DNA from: Deltaproteobacteria bacterium UBA2221
GTDB lineage: Bacteria; Desulfobacterota; Syntrophorhabdia; Syntrophorhabdales; WCHB1-27
Reading direction: 5' to 3'
Length of the DNA stretch: 20,917 bases
NCBI GenBank assembly: GCA_002328485.1
Contig: DCUF01000029.1
Coordinates: forward strand, 1 to 20,917
Shown here: in pieces, positions 1 to 7,497 of the stretch
Layout of the letters: each line of letters opens with the position of its first letter
How positions within the stretch are numbered: position 1 is the stretch's first letter
Notes under the pieces: model-generated
Database searches by the model: none
Told to the model about the DNA's origin: nothing
The model's input: the letters and a program-made list of their open reading frames with translations, nothing else
Made by a program: the position numbers and the translations under genes

Positions 1-1
1 G

Positions 2-25
2 GCCGTGATCAAGGTGCAGGAGTAG
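2..25 (+). CDS. Possible 3' end of an upstream gene
   Basis: Reading frame 2 gives AVIKVQE followed by a TAG stop. This looks like the last seven residues of a protein whose body lies outside the window. So little is visible that no family can be named. The same bases are also open in frame 1 up to about position 234, but that frame has a non-protein-like composition and no convincing start. Confidence 0.25.
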   Translation, partial: AVIKVQE

Positions 26-141
26 GGACCACCACGGGCCTTGTGAAATGTTTTTATTTGCGAAAGTGTGCGCAAGCAGGTTTAGCTGCCATTCCCGATT
101 TGACGACCCCTTGTAATCTGAGCGTTTCTTGGCACCTCTGC

Positions 142-182
142 CTTGAAGTTTCAAGCTCATCCGGACTTTTTTCTCGTATAAA
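142..182 (+). promoter_or_regulatory. Palindrome and -10-like box upstream of guanine deaminase gene
   Basis: A perfect inverted repeat, CTTGAA-GT-TTCAAG, lies at 142-155. It is followed by a TATAAA box at 177-182. No good -35 element sits 16-18 bases upstream of TATAAA. The palindrome could therefore be an operator or activator site for the deaminase gene, but only its symmetry and position support that. Confidence 0.25.
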
Positions 183-322
183 GGCGATTTTTTTGGTCGC
201 CGTGATCTGTGGGAAACCGGATATTCGGGTTTGATAGAACAACCCATCCGTGATAGGAATTCGATCCAACGGTGACCATCATGGTTGCCCAGTCCGAGGA
301 ACGAAAGGGCGGACGGTCTGTT

Positions 323-799
323 ATGCGCGACTTAGATGTTCAGTTTATGCAGAAGGCCATCCAATTGGCTCGCCAGGGCATGCATCACAACCAGGGTGGT
401 CCCTTTGGCGCTGTTGTCGTTAAGGACGGAGCTATAATTGGCGAGGGATGTAACCAAGTGGTCACGACAAATGACCCGACTGCCCACGCAGAGATGGTAG
501 CCATAAGGCGGGCCTGCCAATTCCTGGGCAGATTCCAGCTTGATGGCTGTGTTATCTATTCATCTTGTGAGCCTTGCCCCATGTGTTTAGGGGCCATCTA
601 TTGGGCCAGACTGGCGAAGATCTACTACGGGTGTGCCCGGGTTGACGCTGCGAAGGTGGGCTTCGACGATTACACGATCTACGAAGAATTTAAGCTCCCC
701 TTGCGAGAACGAAGGATTCCCATGGAACGATTGTCATCCGATGAGGCACTCCAGGTCTTTGTCGAGTGGGGAGAAAAGCCAGATAGAGTGTTGTATTGA
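323..799 (+). CDS. guaD: Guanine deaminase (cytidine-deaminase fold)
   Basis: A zinc-dependent deaminase that converts guanine to xanthine and ammonia in cytoplasmic purine salvage or catabolism. From the ATG at 323 the protein is 158 residues, against 156 for B. subtilis GuaD, which it resembles along its whole length. The zinc site is HAE at 55-57 (H55 ligand, E57 proton shuttle) with SCEPCPMC at 81-88 (C85 and C88 ligands). The TTNDPTAHAE stretch, the GFDD loop at about 113-116 and the C-terminal tyrosine are typical of this GuaD type. TadA, the tRNA adenosine deaminase, shares HAE and PCxxC but not the NDPTAHAE or GFDD signatures. The frame is open back to a GTG at 272. ATG 323 is preferred because homologs begin there, although its upstream AAAGGG is rather distant. 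The gene stands alone. Confidence 0.9.
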   Translation: MRDLDVQFMQKAIQLARQGMHHNQGGPFGAVVVKDGAIIGEGCNQVVTTNDPTAHAEMVAIRRACQFLGRFQLDGCVIYSSCEPCPMCLGAIYWARLAKIYYGCARVDAAKVGFDDYTIYEEFKLPLRERRIPMERLSSDEALQVFVEWGEKPDRVLY

Positions 800-1464
800 G
801 AAGGGTGAAGAGAAGCGAGATGGGCAACCCGGGGTGTGCTCTCCACAGGTGATTCCTGAGAGAGCCGGTAACCCCTCTCTAGAGCACTATGGCGGGATGT
901 TGTGTCCCGAAAAGGGGCGTTTTTGCCAGCACGGCCAAGCACCGACATGGGCGTATAACCCCCACCGAAACCCCTTCTGATCCGGCTTCTGTAGTGCTCT
1001 CTCCATGCTGGGTCCCCCCGTCAAGTTCGAATATAGAACACCGTTATAGTCAGCCCAGCCCCAGTCATGGTAGCGGGAGCGAACTCCGCGGACGCCACCG
1101 GCAACCGCTGTAAGATAAAGCGGTAATGACAAACTGACTGTCTGAGAGCGCATACTGGACCTCAATTCTTGTCAGCATTCGCGGTACGCGTGAACCCGTG
1201 AGAGGAAGGACTGTGGGGAGATCGGCGACTTTTTTAGGACAAACTACCCAACAACACCAAGCGCCGAACCGATGGCAAAGCGTCCCCAAGCGTTGTTTAT
1301 GGACGAAGGGGATGAGTCGAGAGTTCGATTGGCGAAGGGGGAGTGGGCGGATCGGCAGACGAAGACGCCCATAAGAATGGCATCGCCCAAATCTTCTTCT
1401 TGCGGGAAAGCCAATAGTATGGCAGAGATTAGGAGGTACCATATCCACGTATAAGGGGGACGAA
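800..1464. other. Long gap between guanine deaminase and binding-protein genes
   Basis: No convincing gene is seen. On the minus strand three overlapping short frames run through 887-1543. One frame reads a membrane-like stretch (IWYLLISAILLAF, near 1410-1445) and ends at 1244. Another, from an ATG at 1151-1153 with a GAGGT five bases upstream, runs to 887 and contains a Trp/Tyr-rich stretch (YHDWGWADYNGVLY). Such switching of frame could reflect a decayed gene, but no family is recognisable. A small inverted repeat (agagag...ctctct) near 860-881 lacks a T-tract. Confidence 0.3.
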
Positions 1465-2709
1465 ATGAGAAGATTCCTGTTTGTGGTATTGGTGATTTTG
1501 TTGACTGCCGTGATTGCCGGTCATGCTCAAGCGCAGCATCCACCGATAAAGATCGGTGTCCTTTTCGTCAGCTCGGGACCAATGGGAGGCTACGGGAAGC
1601 ACGGCAATCAAGCGGTTCAGATGGCGATCGAGGAAATCAATGCCCAGGGAGGCCTCCTTGGCAGGAGGGTTGAGGCGGTGTTCGGAGACACTCAACTCAA
1701 GCTCCCCATTGCGACAGAGATTGCCGCCAGATTCATAGACCAGGATAAAGTGGATTTCATCATTGGCCCGACCTCAAGCGGTATCGCCGGGGCTATCTCG
1801 AAAATGGCGGCCGACAATCACAAAATTCTCGTTCTGGCTCAGGCCGCTGCCGACTCCTTGACCGGCTCGGGCTTCAACCCCAATCACTTCGCGACACTGA
1901 GTAATGCAATGATGCACTCCCGCGCAGGTGCATACTATATGGCATCACGGCCCTACAAACGTTGGATGTGTATTGGGCCCAACTACAATTACGGATGGGA
2001 CTCATGGGCGCAGTTCAAAGGGAAGCTGAAAGAATTAAGGCCCGATGTGGAGTTCGTCGGTGAGGTGTGGCCGAAACTCACGGAGAAAGATTTTGCACCC
2101 TTTATTCAAAAGATAGTAGAAGCTAAGCCTGATGCCGTCTGGTCACCCCTATGGGGTATGGACGCGGTAAACTTTATCAGACAGGCAAAGGCAGCCGGTC
2201 TTTTTGAAAAGATGGGATTTGCTTTTCCAGATGGAGCGGCCCTCGAAACGCTTGTACCCCTCGGAAAGGAGATGCCGGAAGGTACCTATGTGGCCGCCCG
2301 TTATTTCTTTCTAACGCCCGACTCCGCGGCAAACCGCAGATTCGTGCAGGCGTATAGGGAAAAGTTCAAAGAATACCCCGACTACATGGCTGAGGAGACC
2401 TATGCAGCGGTCTACTTTATCAAAGCTGCTGTCGAACGAGCCGGTACTACTGGCGCCGACAAGATCATTGCCGCTGTCGAGCGCGAGCCTCTTGCGTGGG
2501 AGACGCCAGAGGGTTGGAAGATTATGGGCCAGAAGGACCATGCCGTGATCGAAGATGTCGTTTGGGGTGAAACATCCTTCGATCCGGCTCACGGTTTTTC
2601 GGTTCTCAAGAACATTCAGTCGATCCAAGCCGAACAGATCTGCCGGACACCGGCGGAATTGCTCCAGGTTAGGGCAGAATACGCAAAAAAAGTGAAACAA
2701 GACAAATAG
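1465..2709 (+). CDS. Periplasmic amino-acid-type substrate-binding protein (ABC transporter)
   Basis: A secreted solute receptor of the type-1 periplasmic binding fold (LivK / Peripla_BP_6 class) that delivers ligand to an inner-membrane ABC importer. The 414-residue length is normal. Residues 1-23 are a signal peptide with a positive start (MRRF), a hydrophobic core and an AQA|QH cleavage site. The mature protein opens with IKIGVLFVSSGPMGGYG. It continues with the helix AVQMAIEEINAQGG, then IIGPTSSG, all classic for lobe 1 of this family. A good ribosome site (AAGGGGGACGAA) precedes the ATG. No livHMGF permease or ATPase genes lie beside it, so it either serves a transporter encoded elsewhere or acts as an orphan receptor. 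Ligand identity cannot be read from sequence; aromatic acids, branched-chain amino acids and amides are all known for the family. Confidence 0.88.
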   Translation: MRRFLFVVLVILLTAVIAGHAQAQHPPIKIGVLFVSSGPMGGYGKHGNQAVQMAIEEINAQGGLLGRRVEAVFGDTQLKLPIATEIAARFIDQDKVDFIIGPTSSGIAGAISKMAADNHKILVLAQAAADSLTGSGFNPNHFATLSNAMMHSRAGAYYMASRPYKRWMCIGPNYNYGWDSWAQFKGKLKELRPDVEFVGEVWPKLTEKDFAPFIQKIVEAKPDAVWSPLWGMDAVNFIRQAKAAGLFEKMGFAFPDGAALETLVPLGKEMPEGTYVAARYFFLTPDSAANRRFVQAYREKFKEYPDYMAEETYAAVYFIKAAVERAGTTGADKIIAAVEREPLAWETPEGWKIMGQKDHAVIEDVVWGETSFDPAHGFSVLKNIQSIQAEQICRTPAELLQVRAEYAKKVKQDK

Positions 2710-2713
2710 ATGA

Positions 2714-2763
2714 GGGAATAACCGCAGGACGTTTCTTTTCTCTACGTCCCTGCGGTTATTCCC
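2714..2763 (+). terminator. Strong stem-loop after the binding-protein gene
   Basis: The stem arms are 2714-2731 and 2745-2763, about 18 base pairs with a single bulged base, around a 13-base pyrimidine-rich loop. It begins four bases after the stop codon. There is no T-tract after it. It may therefore act as an mRNA 3'-end stabiliser, a bidirectional or atypical terminator, rather than a textbook intrinsic terminator. Confidence 0.7.
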
Positions 2764-3489
2764 GACGATTAGACTGTTATAGTATCGTTTCCAGTCTTCT
2801 CTTTCTGACCTGGCATCCCCTTTCATGCACTCGGTGCTTCCGCCTCTTGCCCCTGCTAACGGTTCCTTCCGCTTGACTCGGGTGCCACCCGTGAAGATGA
2901 CCTTAGCCTCCGTAGGTTCGTTGGGAGACACGGGTGCGAGGCAAACACAAGCGCTGAGAGAAACCCTCGGCATGCGCCCACAGCAATAGCCGGATGTCCC
3001 ACCTATCGACAGAGGGGTGGCCACCAAGGGGCTCTCGCAAGGCGCACTTCAGGGAACACCGGGTCGGAGTGGAAAGGGTAGTCAATTGCAGGAGAAGGTC
3101 CAGAAGTAGAATTGGACGCTTTCACAATTATCGGTTATCTGTGCCCGCTCAAGCTGTTTCCGCCGGATTTGCCATACCCAACGCATGAATACGGGAATAC
3201 CGGCTTCTTGGAGTCAGACATAGAGACTTAGTAGAAAGAATGCACCGTTTTGATGATACCCTCACATATCACTACGAGGTGCAATGTTTTCCAGGGACGG
3301 CTGGATGGTCTGTCTCTGGAAGAGTATGAGCTAGAACTCGATGGGAACGGTTGATTCGGTGATCTGTTGCCTGTCTTTCAGAGCCAGAGTCAAAAGGTTT
3401 GCAAAATCCAACAGCCTGTCACATAATTTCGACGGCTTTTTTGCCCGAGGGGGCTTTGAACGGCTGAGACTAATCTGTTCGAGGTGGAT
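2764..3489. other. Long gap upstream of the symporter gene
   Basis: No intact gene is evident in the first 480 bases. The open minus-strand frame at 2311-3027 is mostly opposite the binding-protein gene and has no family signature. The last 240 bases look like a leader for the symporter gene: a TGATACCCT motif at 3254-3262, a 16-codon ORF at 3284-3334 and a hairpin at 3291-3319. I looked for the conserved cores of a glycine riboswitch, which often precedes agcS genes, and did not find them. Confidence 0.4.
3284..3334 (+). CDS. Possible 16-residue leader peptide upstream of agcS
   Basis: An ATG at 3284 preceded by GAGGTG gives the frame MFSRDGWMVCLWKSMS and a TAG stop, 155 bases before the symporter start. 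The peptide has two tryptophans. A nine-pair hairpin (3291-3299 with 3311-3319, one G-T pair) lies inside the ORF, so translation could melt it. This may be a regulatory leader, or chance. Confidence 0.25.
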   Translation: MFSRDGWMVCLWKSMS

Positions 3490-4887
3490 ATGCGTACAGT
3501 CCATGAATCTATCATATGGCTTAATGGGTATTTGTGGGGCCCGCCGATGCTCATTATTCTAATCGGTACCCATATCTTTCTGACCTTCAGACTTCGCTTT
3601 ATCCAGGGCTACACTCTACTTGCAATAAAGCTCTCTTTCAAAAAGGACGCTGGAGGACCTGGAGATGTCAGTCACTTCGGTGCCTTGACCACGGCCCTTG
3701 CCGCTACCATAGGTACAGGAAATATCGTAGGCGTCGCCACGGCTGTCGCATTGGGCGGTCCCGGCGCGGTGCTCTGGTGCTGGCTCACCGGTGTTTTTGG
3801 CATCGCGACAAAGTACGGGGAAGCGGTGCTTGCTGTTAAATATCGGGAAAAAACATCGGATGGAACCATGCTTGGCGGACCCATGTATGCCCTCTCAAAG
3901 GGGCTCAAGGCTAATTGGCTTGCCGTTATCTTCTGTGTGTTTACGGCAATAGCGGCCTTTGGTATAGGCAATATGGTACAGGCGAATTCAATCGCCACTC
4001 TGGTGCACAAGACTTTTAACGTATCGCCCTATATAACGGGTTTTATAATGTCCGCCACAGTAGCCGTCGTTATTTTGGGGGGGATACGCTCCATTGGCTC
4101 TGTCTGCGAGAAGCTGGTACCTTTCATGGCCGTATTCTATATTTTGGGATGTGCGGTGATACTCTTTTTCAATGCACGGGTGTTGCCCGAAACGGTTCTG
4201 CTTATCATTAAATCTGCATTCACTCCCCATGCCGCTGGGGGGGGATTCGTTGGCGCGTCCGTAATGACGGCGGCCAGGTTTGGAATCGCACGAGGCCTTT
4301 TCTCAAACGAATCCGGACTCGGTTCCGCACCGATTGTGGCCGCAGCCGCTCAGACCAAGAATCCGGTCAAGCAGGCCCTTGTTTCTTCGACCGGCACATT
4401 CTGGGACACCGTGGTCGTATGTGCGATGACGGGACTTGTGATTGTAAGCGAGGTGATCCTTTCCCCTACTGATTTAGGGGGCCTCACCGGGGCAGAGCTG
4501 ACCAAGGGGGCCTTTGCCAAGATCCCCGTTATCGGACCGGCGGCTCTCACCGGCGGTCTTCTCACTTTCGTGTTCTCCACGATACTTGGCTGGTCCTATT
4601 ACGGAGAGCGGGCTGTCGAATATCTTGCAGGCAAAGGCGCTATAAAGCCCTATCGGATCGTATGGGTGGTTGCGGTGTTCGTGGGTTCTGTGGCATCGGT
4701 TCCTGTCGTATGGGATTTCGCGGATTCAATGAATGCACTGATGGCCCTACCCAACCTTGTTTCGGTAATTTTCTTGAGTGGCGTTATTGTTGAAGAGACG
4801 AGAAAGTACCTCTGGACCGGGAATATTGAATCGATGCATGACCCGGACGACTATGGGAAAATGGCCCCCGATATGGAAAGCCTTTGA
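3490..4887 (+). CDS. agcS: Sodium:alanine/glycine symporter, AgcS family
   Basis: An inner-membrane carrier of the alanine-or-glycine:cation symporter family (TC 2.A.25) that takes up small amino acids with sodium. The protein has about ten hydrophobic segments and is 465 residues, usual for the family. Conserved features are the GALTTALAATIGTGNIVGVATA stretch at about 70-85, GGPGAVLWCW, the GGPMYAL loop, RGLFSNESGLGSAPI at about 260-275, and GWSYYGERAVEYL near 375. The ATG at 3490 is chosen because GAGG at 3481-3484 is ideally spaced for it. The in-frame GTG at 3484 would overlap that ribosome site. It follows the binding-protein gene by nearly 800 bases, so the two are probably separate transcription units that both concern amino-acid uptake. 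Confidence 0.92.
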   Translation: MRTVHESIIWLNGYLWGPPMLIILIGTHIFLTFRLRFIQGYTLLAIKLSFKKDAGGPGDVSHFGALTTALAATIGTGNIVGVATAVALGGPGAVLWCWLTGVFGIATKYGEAVLAVKYREKTSDGTMLGGPMYALSKGLKANWLAVIFCVFTAIAAFGIGNMVQANSIATLVHKTFNVSPYITGFIMSATVAVVILGGIRSIGSVCEKLVPFMAVFYILGCAVILFFNARVLPETVLLIIKSAFTPHAAGGGFVGASVMTAARFGIARGLFSNESGLGSAPIVAAAAQTKNPVKQALVSSTGTFWDTVVVCAMTGLVIVSEVILSPTDLGGLTGAELTKGAFAKIPVIGPAALTGGLLTFVFSTILGWSYYGERAVEYLAGKGAIKPYRIVWVVAVFVGSVASVPVVWDFADSMNALMALPNLVSVIFLSGVIVEETRKYLWTGNIESMHDPDDYGKMAPDMESL

Positions 4888-5372
4888 ATCTTTTGGGGCC
4901 AGAAGAGCGACATTGTGACGCCCGGTTCGAACTATCTTTACAAGGCGGCTCCCAACCATTTTGTGCCCACGCTCGTTATCCCTTCTTCTTTCGGGGATCA
5001 TATTCTGGTGGCCTTCGAAGAAGGAAAGGATTTTCTCCGAGGGAGAGACGCTCTCTCCTTTGAACAGGCTTTTCGGTCTAATGCCAGGTTGGGGTGTGAG
5101 TTCCTCGCCTTTTCGAAGGTGACTGGTACGATGCGAACACGGTTGGGAAAAGGGGTCGAGTCCGTCAGATACGAGAGAGGAGCCCTGTACTTGTTGTTTC
5201 TATGCTCTTCTGGGCTTTTCACCTTTAAGGAATTGGGCGAAGGGTTAATACTGCACGAGGAGTTTGTCTTAGCTCGGACGTTCTAATCCTTCCCAACGGA
5301 TAAAAACAGCCTTTCTGCGAATTGAAAGCCGTGCTGCGAATTGCTTATCCTATTATCGCAAGGGATAACAGG
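4888..5372. other. Gap after agcS, no convincing gene
   Basis: A 123-codon open frame runs at 4915-5286 (plus, GTG start) and a 74-codon frame lies opposite at 4998-5222. Neither has a good ribosome site, a recognised motif or a protein-like pattern I would trust. I see no terminator hairpin with a T-tract. Confidence 0.3.
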
Positions 5373-5672
5373 ATGGGACAGCCCCTACGGCCTCAGCGCA
5401 TAACTGCTGAAGTTGACGCAATGCATGACAAATTTGTGGAGGCCACTCTGGCCCGGTTAAAAGATCTTTACGATTCGGGCGTCATCAGCGAGGCCTTTTA
5501 CTATCGAACGCAGTGCAAGATATTCCGAGCCATCCACAACGAGCCCTCAGTCCATCAGGCACCACAGAAGGCTTCTGACAAGGAGGAGCAATATTCAGAG
5601 GATCCGGCAAAGAAAGTCAGAATCAGCCGTGTTTTTGCCCCGCATTATGCGAGTTTAAAAGGGAAGGTGTGA
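5373..5672 (+). CDS. Small protein, possibly the tail of an acyltransferase
   Basis: A 99-residue frame starts at ATG 5373, with AAGGGA seven bases upstream; a TTG at 5322 is a weaker alternative. Residues 1-36 (GQPLRPQR, then TAEVDAMHDKFVEATLARLKDLYDS) recall the C-terminal tail of DGAT2/PlsC-type acyltransferases, where a G-x-P-[IL] strand is followed by EVDxLHxxYxxALxxLF. The catalytic HxxxxD part of such an enzyme is absent and a stop codon lies just upstream at 5301. This may therefore be a remnant, or an unrelated helical small protein. The last 40 residues are charged and probably disordered. The family resemblance is from memory and only suggestive. Confidence 0.4.
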   Translation: MGQPLRPQRITAEVDAMHDKFVEATLARLKDLYDSGVISEAFYYRTQCKIFRAIHNEPSVHQAPQKASDKEEQYSEDPAKKVRISRVFAPHYASLKGKV

Positions 5673-6106
5673 CGGCAAGGACACGTGATGCCTCGTAGAT
5701 TACCGTGACTGGGTACGAGTAACCGAAGAATGCGCGGAGGATATCCTCCCAACCTTCTTCATGCGGACTTTTCTTTCTGTCACTGGACCCCGTTGTTGGT
5801 TTTTCTGATGTCTTCGGAAGGGTGCAACCTCTATTCCAGGTTAAATAAGGACCTTCCTCTCCCTCCCGGGGTATCCGCAGTGTCCTGTACCCATCCGATA
5901 TGCTCATCCGCCTCGTCAGATGCCCGGATTATTCCCTGAGCAAAGCGTCTCGGTCAGCAAAGGAAAGAGGGGCCCGGGGGTCTCTCGGGGCGCATCCACC
6001 GAAAGCGGGTTAAACTACGGGTAACCTTCTTATTATCGGTAGCCTGGTTGAACCAATGCCGAACATGCCTCGGAGATTTGAAGGGTGCCCGCATAGGAAA
6101 CGACGC
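5673..6106. other. Gap without recognised genes
   Basis: Short open frames occur on both strands but none has a ribosome site plus a plausible protein. A 211-codon minus-strand frame (6010-6645) starts in the next segment and ends here. Its translation is rich in Arg, Gly and Ser and shows no family signature, and a second minus frame overlaps it at 6432-6746. Confidence 0.3.
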
Positions 6107-6134
6107 TTGACAGATTCACGAATTGTGCTATTAC
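6107..6134 (+). promoter_or_regulatory. Sigma-70-type promoter TTGACA-16-TATTAC
   Basis: A perfect -35 hexamer (6107-6112) is followed after 16 bases by TATTAC (6129-6134). The expected start of transcription is near 6141. It points at the small ORF at 6183, whose ribosome site lies about 35 bases after the predicted start. Confidence 0.5.
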
Positions 6135-6169
6135 TTGAATTACAGGGTGGGTAGCCCAAGCAGGTAGTA

Positions 6170-6229
6170 GTTGAAAGGCACCATGAGCAAGAACCGGGGC
6201 AATTCCGGAACAGAAAATTACCTTTCAAC
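6170..6229 (+). repeat. Inverted repeat that would sequester the ribosome site
   Basis: GTTGAAAGG (6170-6178) and CCTTTCAAC (6221-6229) are exact reverse complements 42 bases apart. The loop carries the ATG of the small ORF and a nested CCGG...CCGG mini-stem near 6195-6208. Confidence 0.5.
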
Positions 6230-6275
6230 GAAACCGGGAAAAACAGACCCTCCATTGGCCAGGAGCCTCTGTTAA
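6183..6275 (+). CDS. Possible 30-residue peptide with paired-off ribosome site
   Basis: The ATG is preceded by GAAAGG at a spacing of four bases and lies downstream of a good promoter (6107-6134). The peptide is polar and basic (starts MSKNRGNSGTENYL, ends ARSLC) with no membrane segment or signal peptide. It resembles nothing I know. The ribosome site and five bases around it (6170-6178) are perfectly complementary to 6221-6229 inside the ORF, so a nine-pair stem would hide the ribosome site. The presence of promoter, ribosome site, start and stop in order is the only support; a non-coding RNA is an alternative. Confidence 0.3.
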   Translation: MSKNRGNSGTENYLSTKPGKTDPPLARSLC

Positions 6276-6682
6276 GCTTCGCGATCCCACCCTTTTCTTT
6301 TACCTTCATTCCGCTGTAAGGCACGGCGATCGATGTAAGACCTATCAGTACCCGCTGACCAACTGACTGGCAACGCACAATGAGAACGGGATCGTCCTGA
6401 AGGAGGCACCCCCTTGTGTTACGTTTATTCTTTAGGGCTTCAATAGATTTGGGACGCCTTGTCGCATACGCCTTTCCCCCTTCGACCTGCGTGCCCCTGT
6501 CTTGGGTAATATCTGATCCGACCACCAAACGACGACCCGACACTGACGGCGCTTCTTTTCCCTGTAGACCCTTGCGCCGAGCTTTCTGCAAAAGATCTGG
6601 CCAGCCGTCGATGACAAGGCCCGAACCCGCTGCCTTCCTTGCCATAGCGCATCGAAGGATGGGGGGTAAAGGAGTGGAGGCT
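6276..6682. other. Gap without recognised genes
   Basis: This holds the 5' part of the 211-codon minus-strand open frame (6010-6645) and an overlapping 104-codon minus frame (6432-6746). Neither start has a ribosome site, and the two conflict. No T-tract hairpin is seen downstream of the small ORF at 6183. Confidence 0.3.
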
Positions 6683-6883
6683 TTACTTCACCTGTCCCCG
6701 GGTCGTGCACTTCAAATCTTTGTACGGGCCGGAATATTTTACCCACCCTTCACCTGGTCGGGTTTGGGCGCATACCGTTTCGCCGCTCGACAGATGTCTC
6801 CATTCCCACCAGGGAGCGGGTGCCGCAAGGACCGATGAGGATAGAAAAACCAGCGCCACTATCAGACCTGTTCTCGCTTTCAT
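6683..6883 (-). CDS. Small secreted protein with Trp/Cys-containing mature domain
   Basis: A 66-residue protein starts at an ATG (6881-6883, minus strand). An AGGAG lies four bases upstream, and this decides the start over the longer frame that begins at 6952. Residues 1-21 form a signal peptide (KAR then a hydrophobic core, LAAPA-type cleavage site near 20-22). The mature part, about 45 residues, contains WWEWRHLSSGETVCAQ, GEGWVKYSGPYKD and a second Cys before a basic tail. This W-x-W...C-x-Q...GEGW...GPYKDxxC pattern is seen in small conserved exported proteins of proteobacteria. Two cysteines could form one disulphide in the periplasm. The function is unknown. Confidence 0.75.
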   Translation of the reverse strand: MKARTGLIVALVFLSSSVLAAPAPWWEWRHLSSGETVCAQTRPGEGWVKYSGPYKDLKCTTRGQVK

Positions 6884-7497
6884 GAGTCTCCTCGTAACTG
6901 TGGGTCTCTCAGGTTCATTTACTGCCCAAACTTTCAAGGCGTCTTTCTGCAACCGAACAAGGTCTTCTGCAAATCCATTGCCGTTCGTTTCGTTCTTGGA
7001 GAGGACAGGTGATCAAGCAATCTGCTCTGAGTAGTCTTCGAACCCGAATGGCTGCCCCTCTCCCTGAGATCTTTCGTATGGAGAATAAAGAAGGGCCTAA
7101 AGGCGGCGTCACGCAGAAGGCGACGACGCGTCTGGGTTGTACCGCGACTAACCTCTATGACTACGCAGGAAAACCCTCGGCCAGCCCCGGACCGTTTAGC
7201 CCCTACGCCCTCGATGTTCCCACAGAGGACTAATGATAAAGAGCCGACCGCGGAAAGGATCAGCGCCAGGGAGCCAACCTCGAGCAGGATTCTGTCTCTC
7301 ATAAAGGTTTTGTCCCAGCCCTAAGACGGTTACGACCACACCATACCGATAAACGGGAGTTTGCGGTGAAGACGAGGCGTTCTGAACGCGTGAACTGGGG
7401 CGGTCTATTCTCGTTTCCTTTTTTTCTGGAAAAGCCCCAGGAAGTGTCCTAAAGTCTATCGTCACTCGTAGGGCGAACCAAAGGTGGGAGGTAATCG
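6884..7497. other. Gap with one weak membrane-protein-like frame
   Basis: On the minus strand a 122-codon frame (6934-7302) starts MRDRILLEVGSLALILSAVG. It has one clear hydrophobic segment at about residues 8-28, then an Arg/Ser-rich stretch that looks non-coding. The start at 7302 lacks a ribosome site. The N-terminal part could be a genuine short membrane protein whose end has decayed. Everything else here looks like shadow frames. Confidence 0.25.

Noticed and set aside
2311..3027. 238-codon minus-strand open frame
   Set aside because: More than half lies opposite the binding-protein gene, and the rest has no start signals or protein-like motifs.
4918..4935. GGTTCGAAC, like a tRNA T-loop
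   Set aside because: No acceptor stem, D-arm or anticodon arm can be drawn around it. A similar match near 1023-1034 fails in the same way.
4915..5286. 123-codon plus-strand frame after agcS
   Set aside because: GTG start without a good ribosome site, and no family resemblance; treated as non-coding.
6010..6645. 211-codon minus-strand open frame
   Set aside because: No ribosome site, no recognisable family, and an overlapping minus frame of 104 codons competes with it. The plus-strand promoter and small ORF lie opposite. It may be chance, though its length is unusual.
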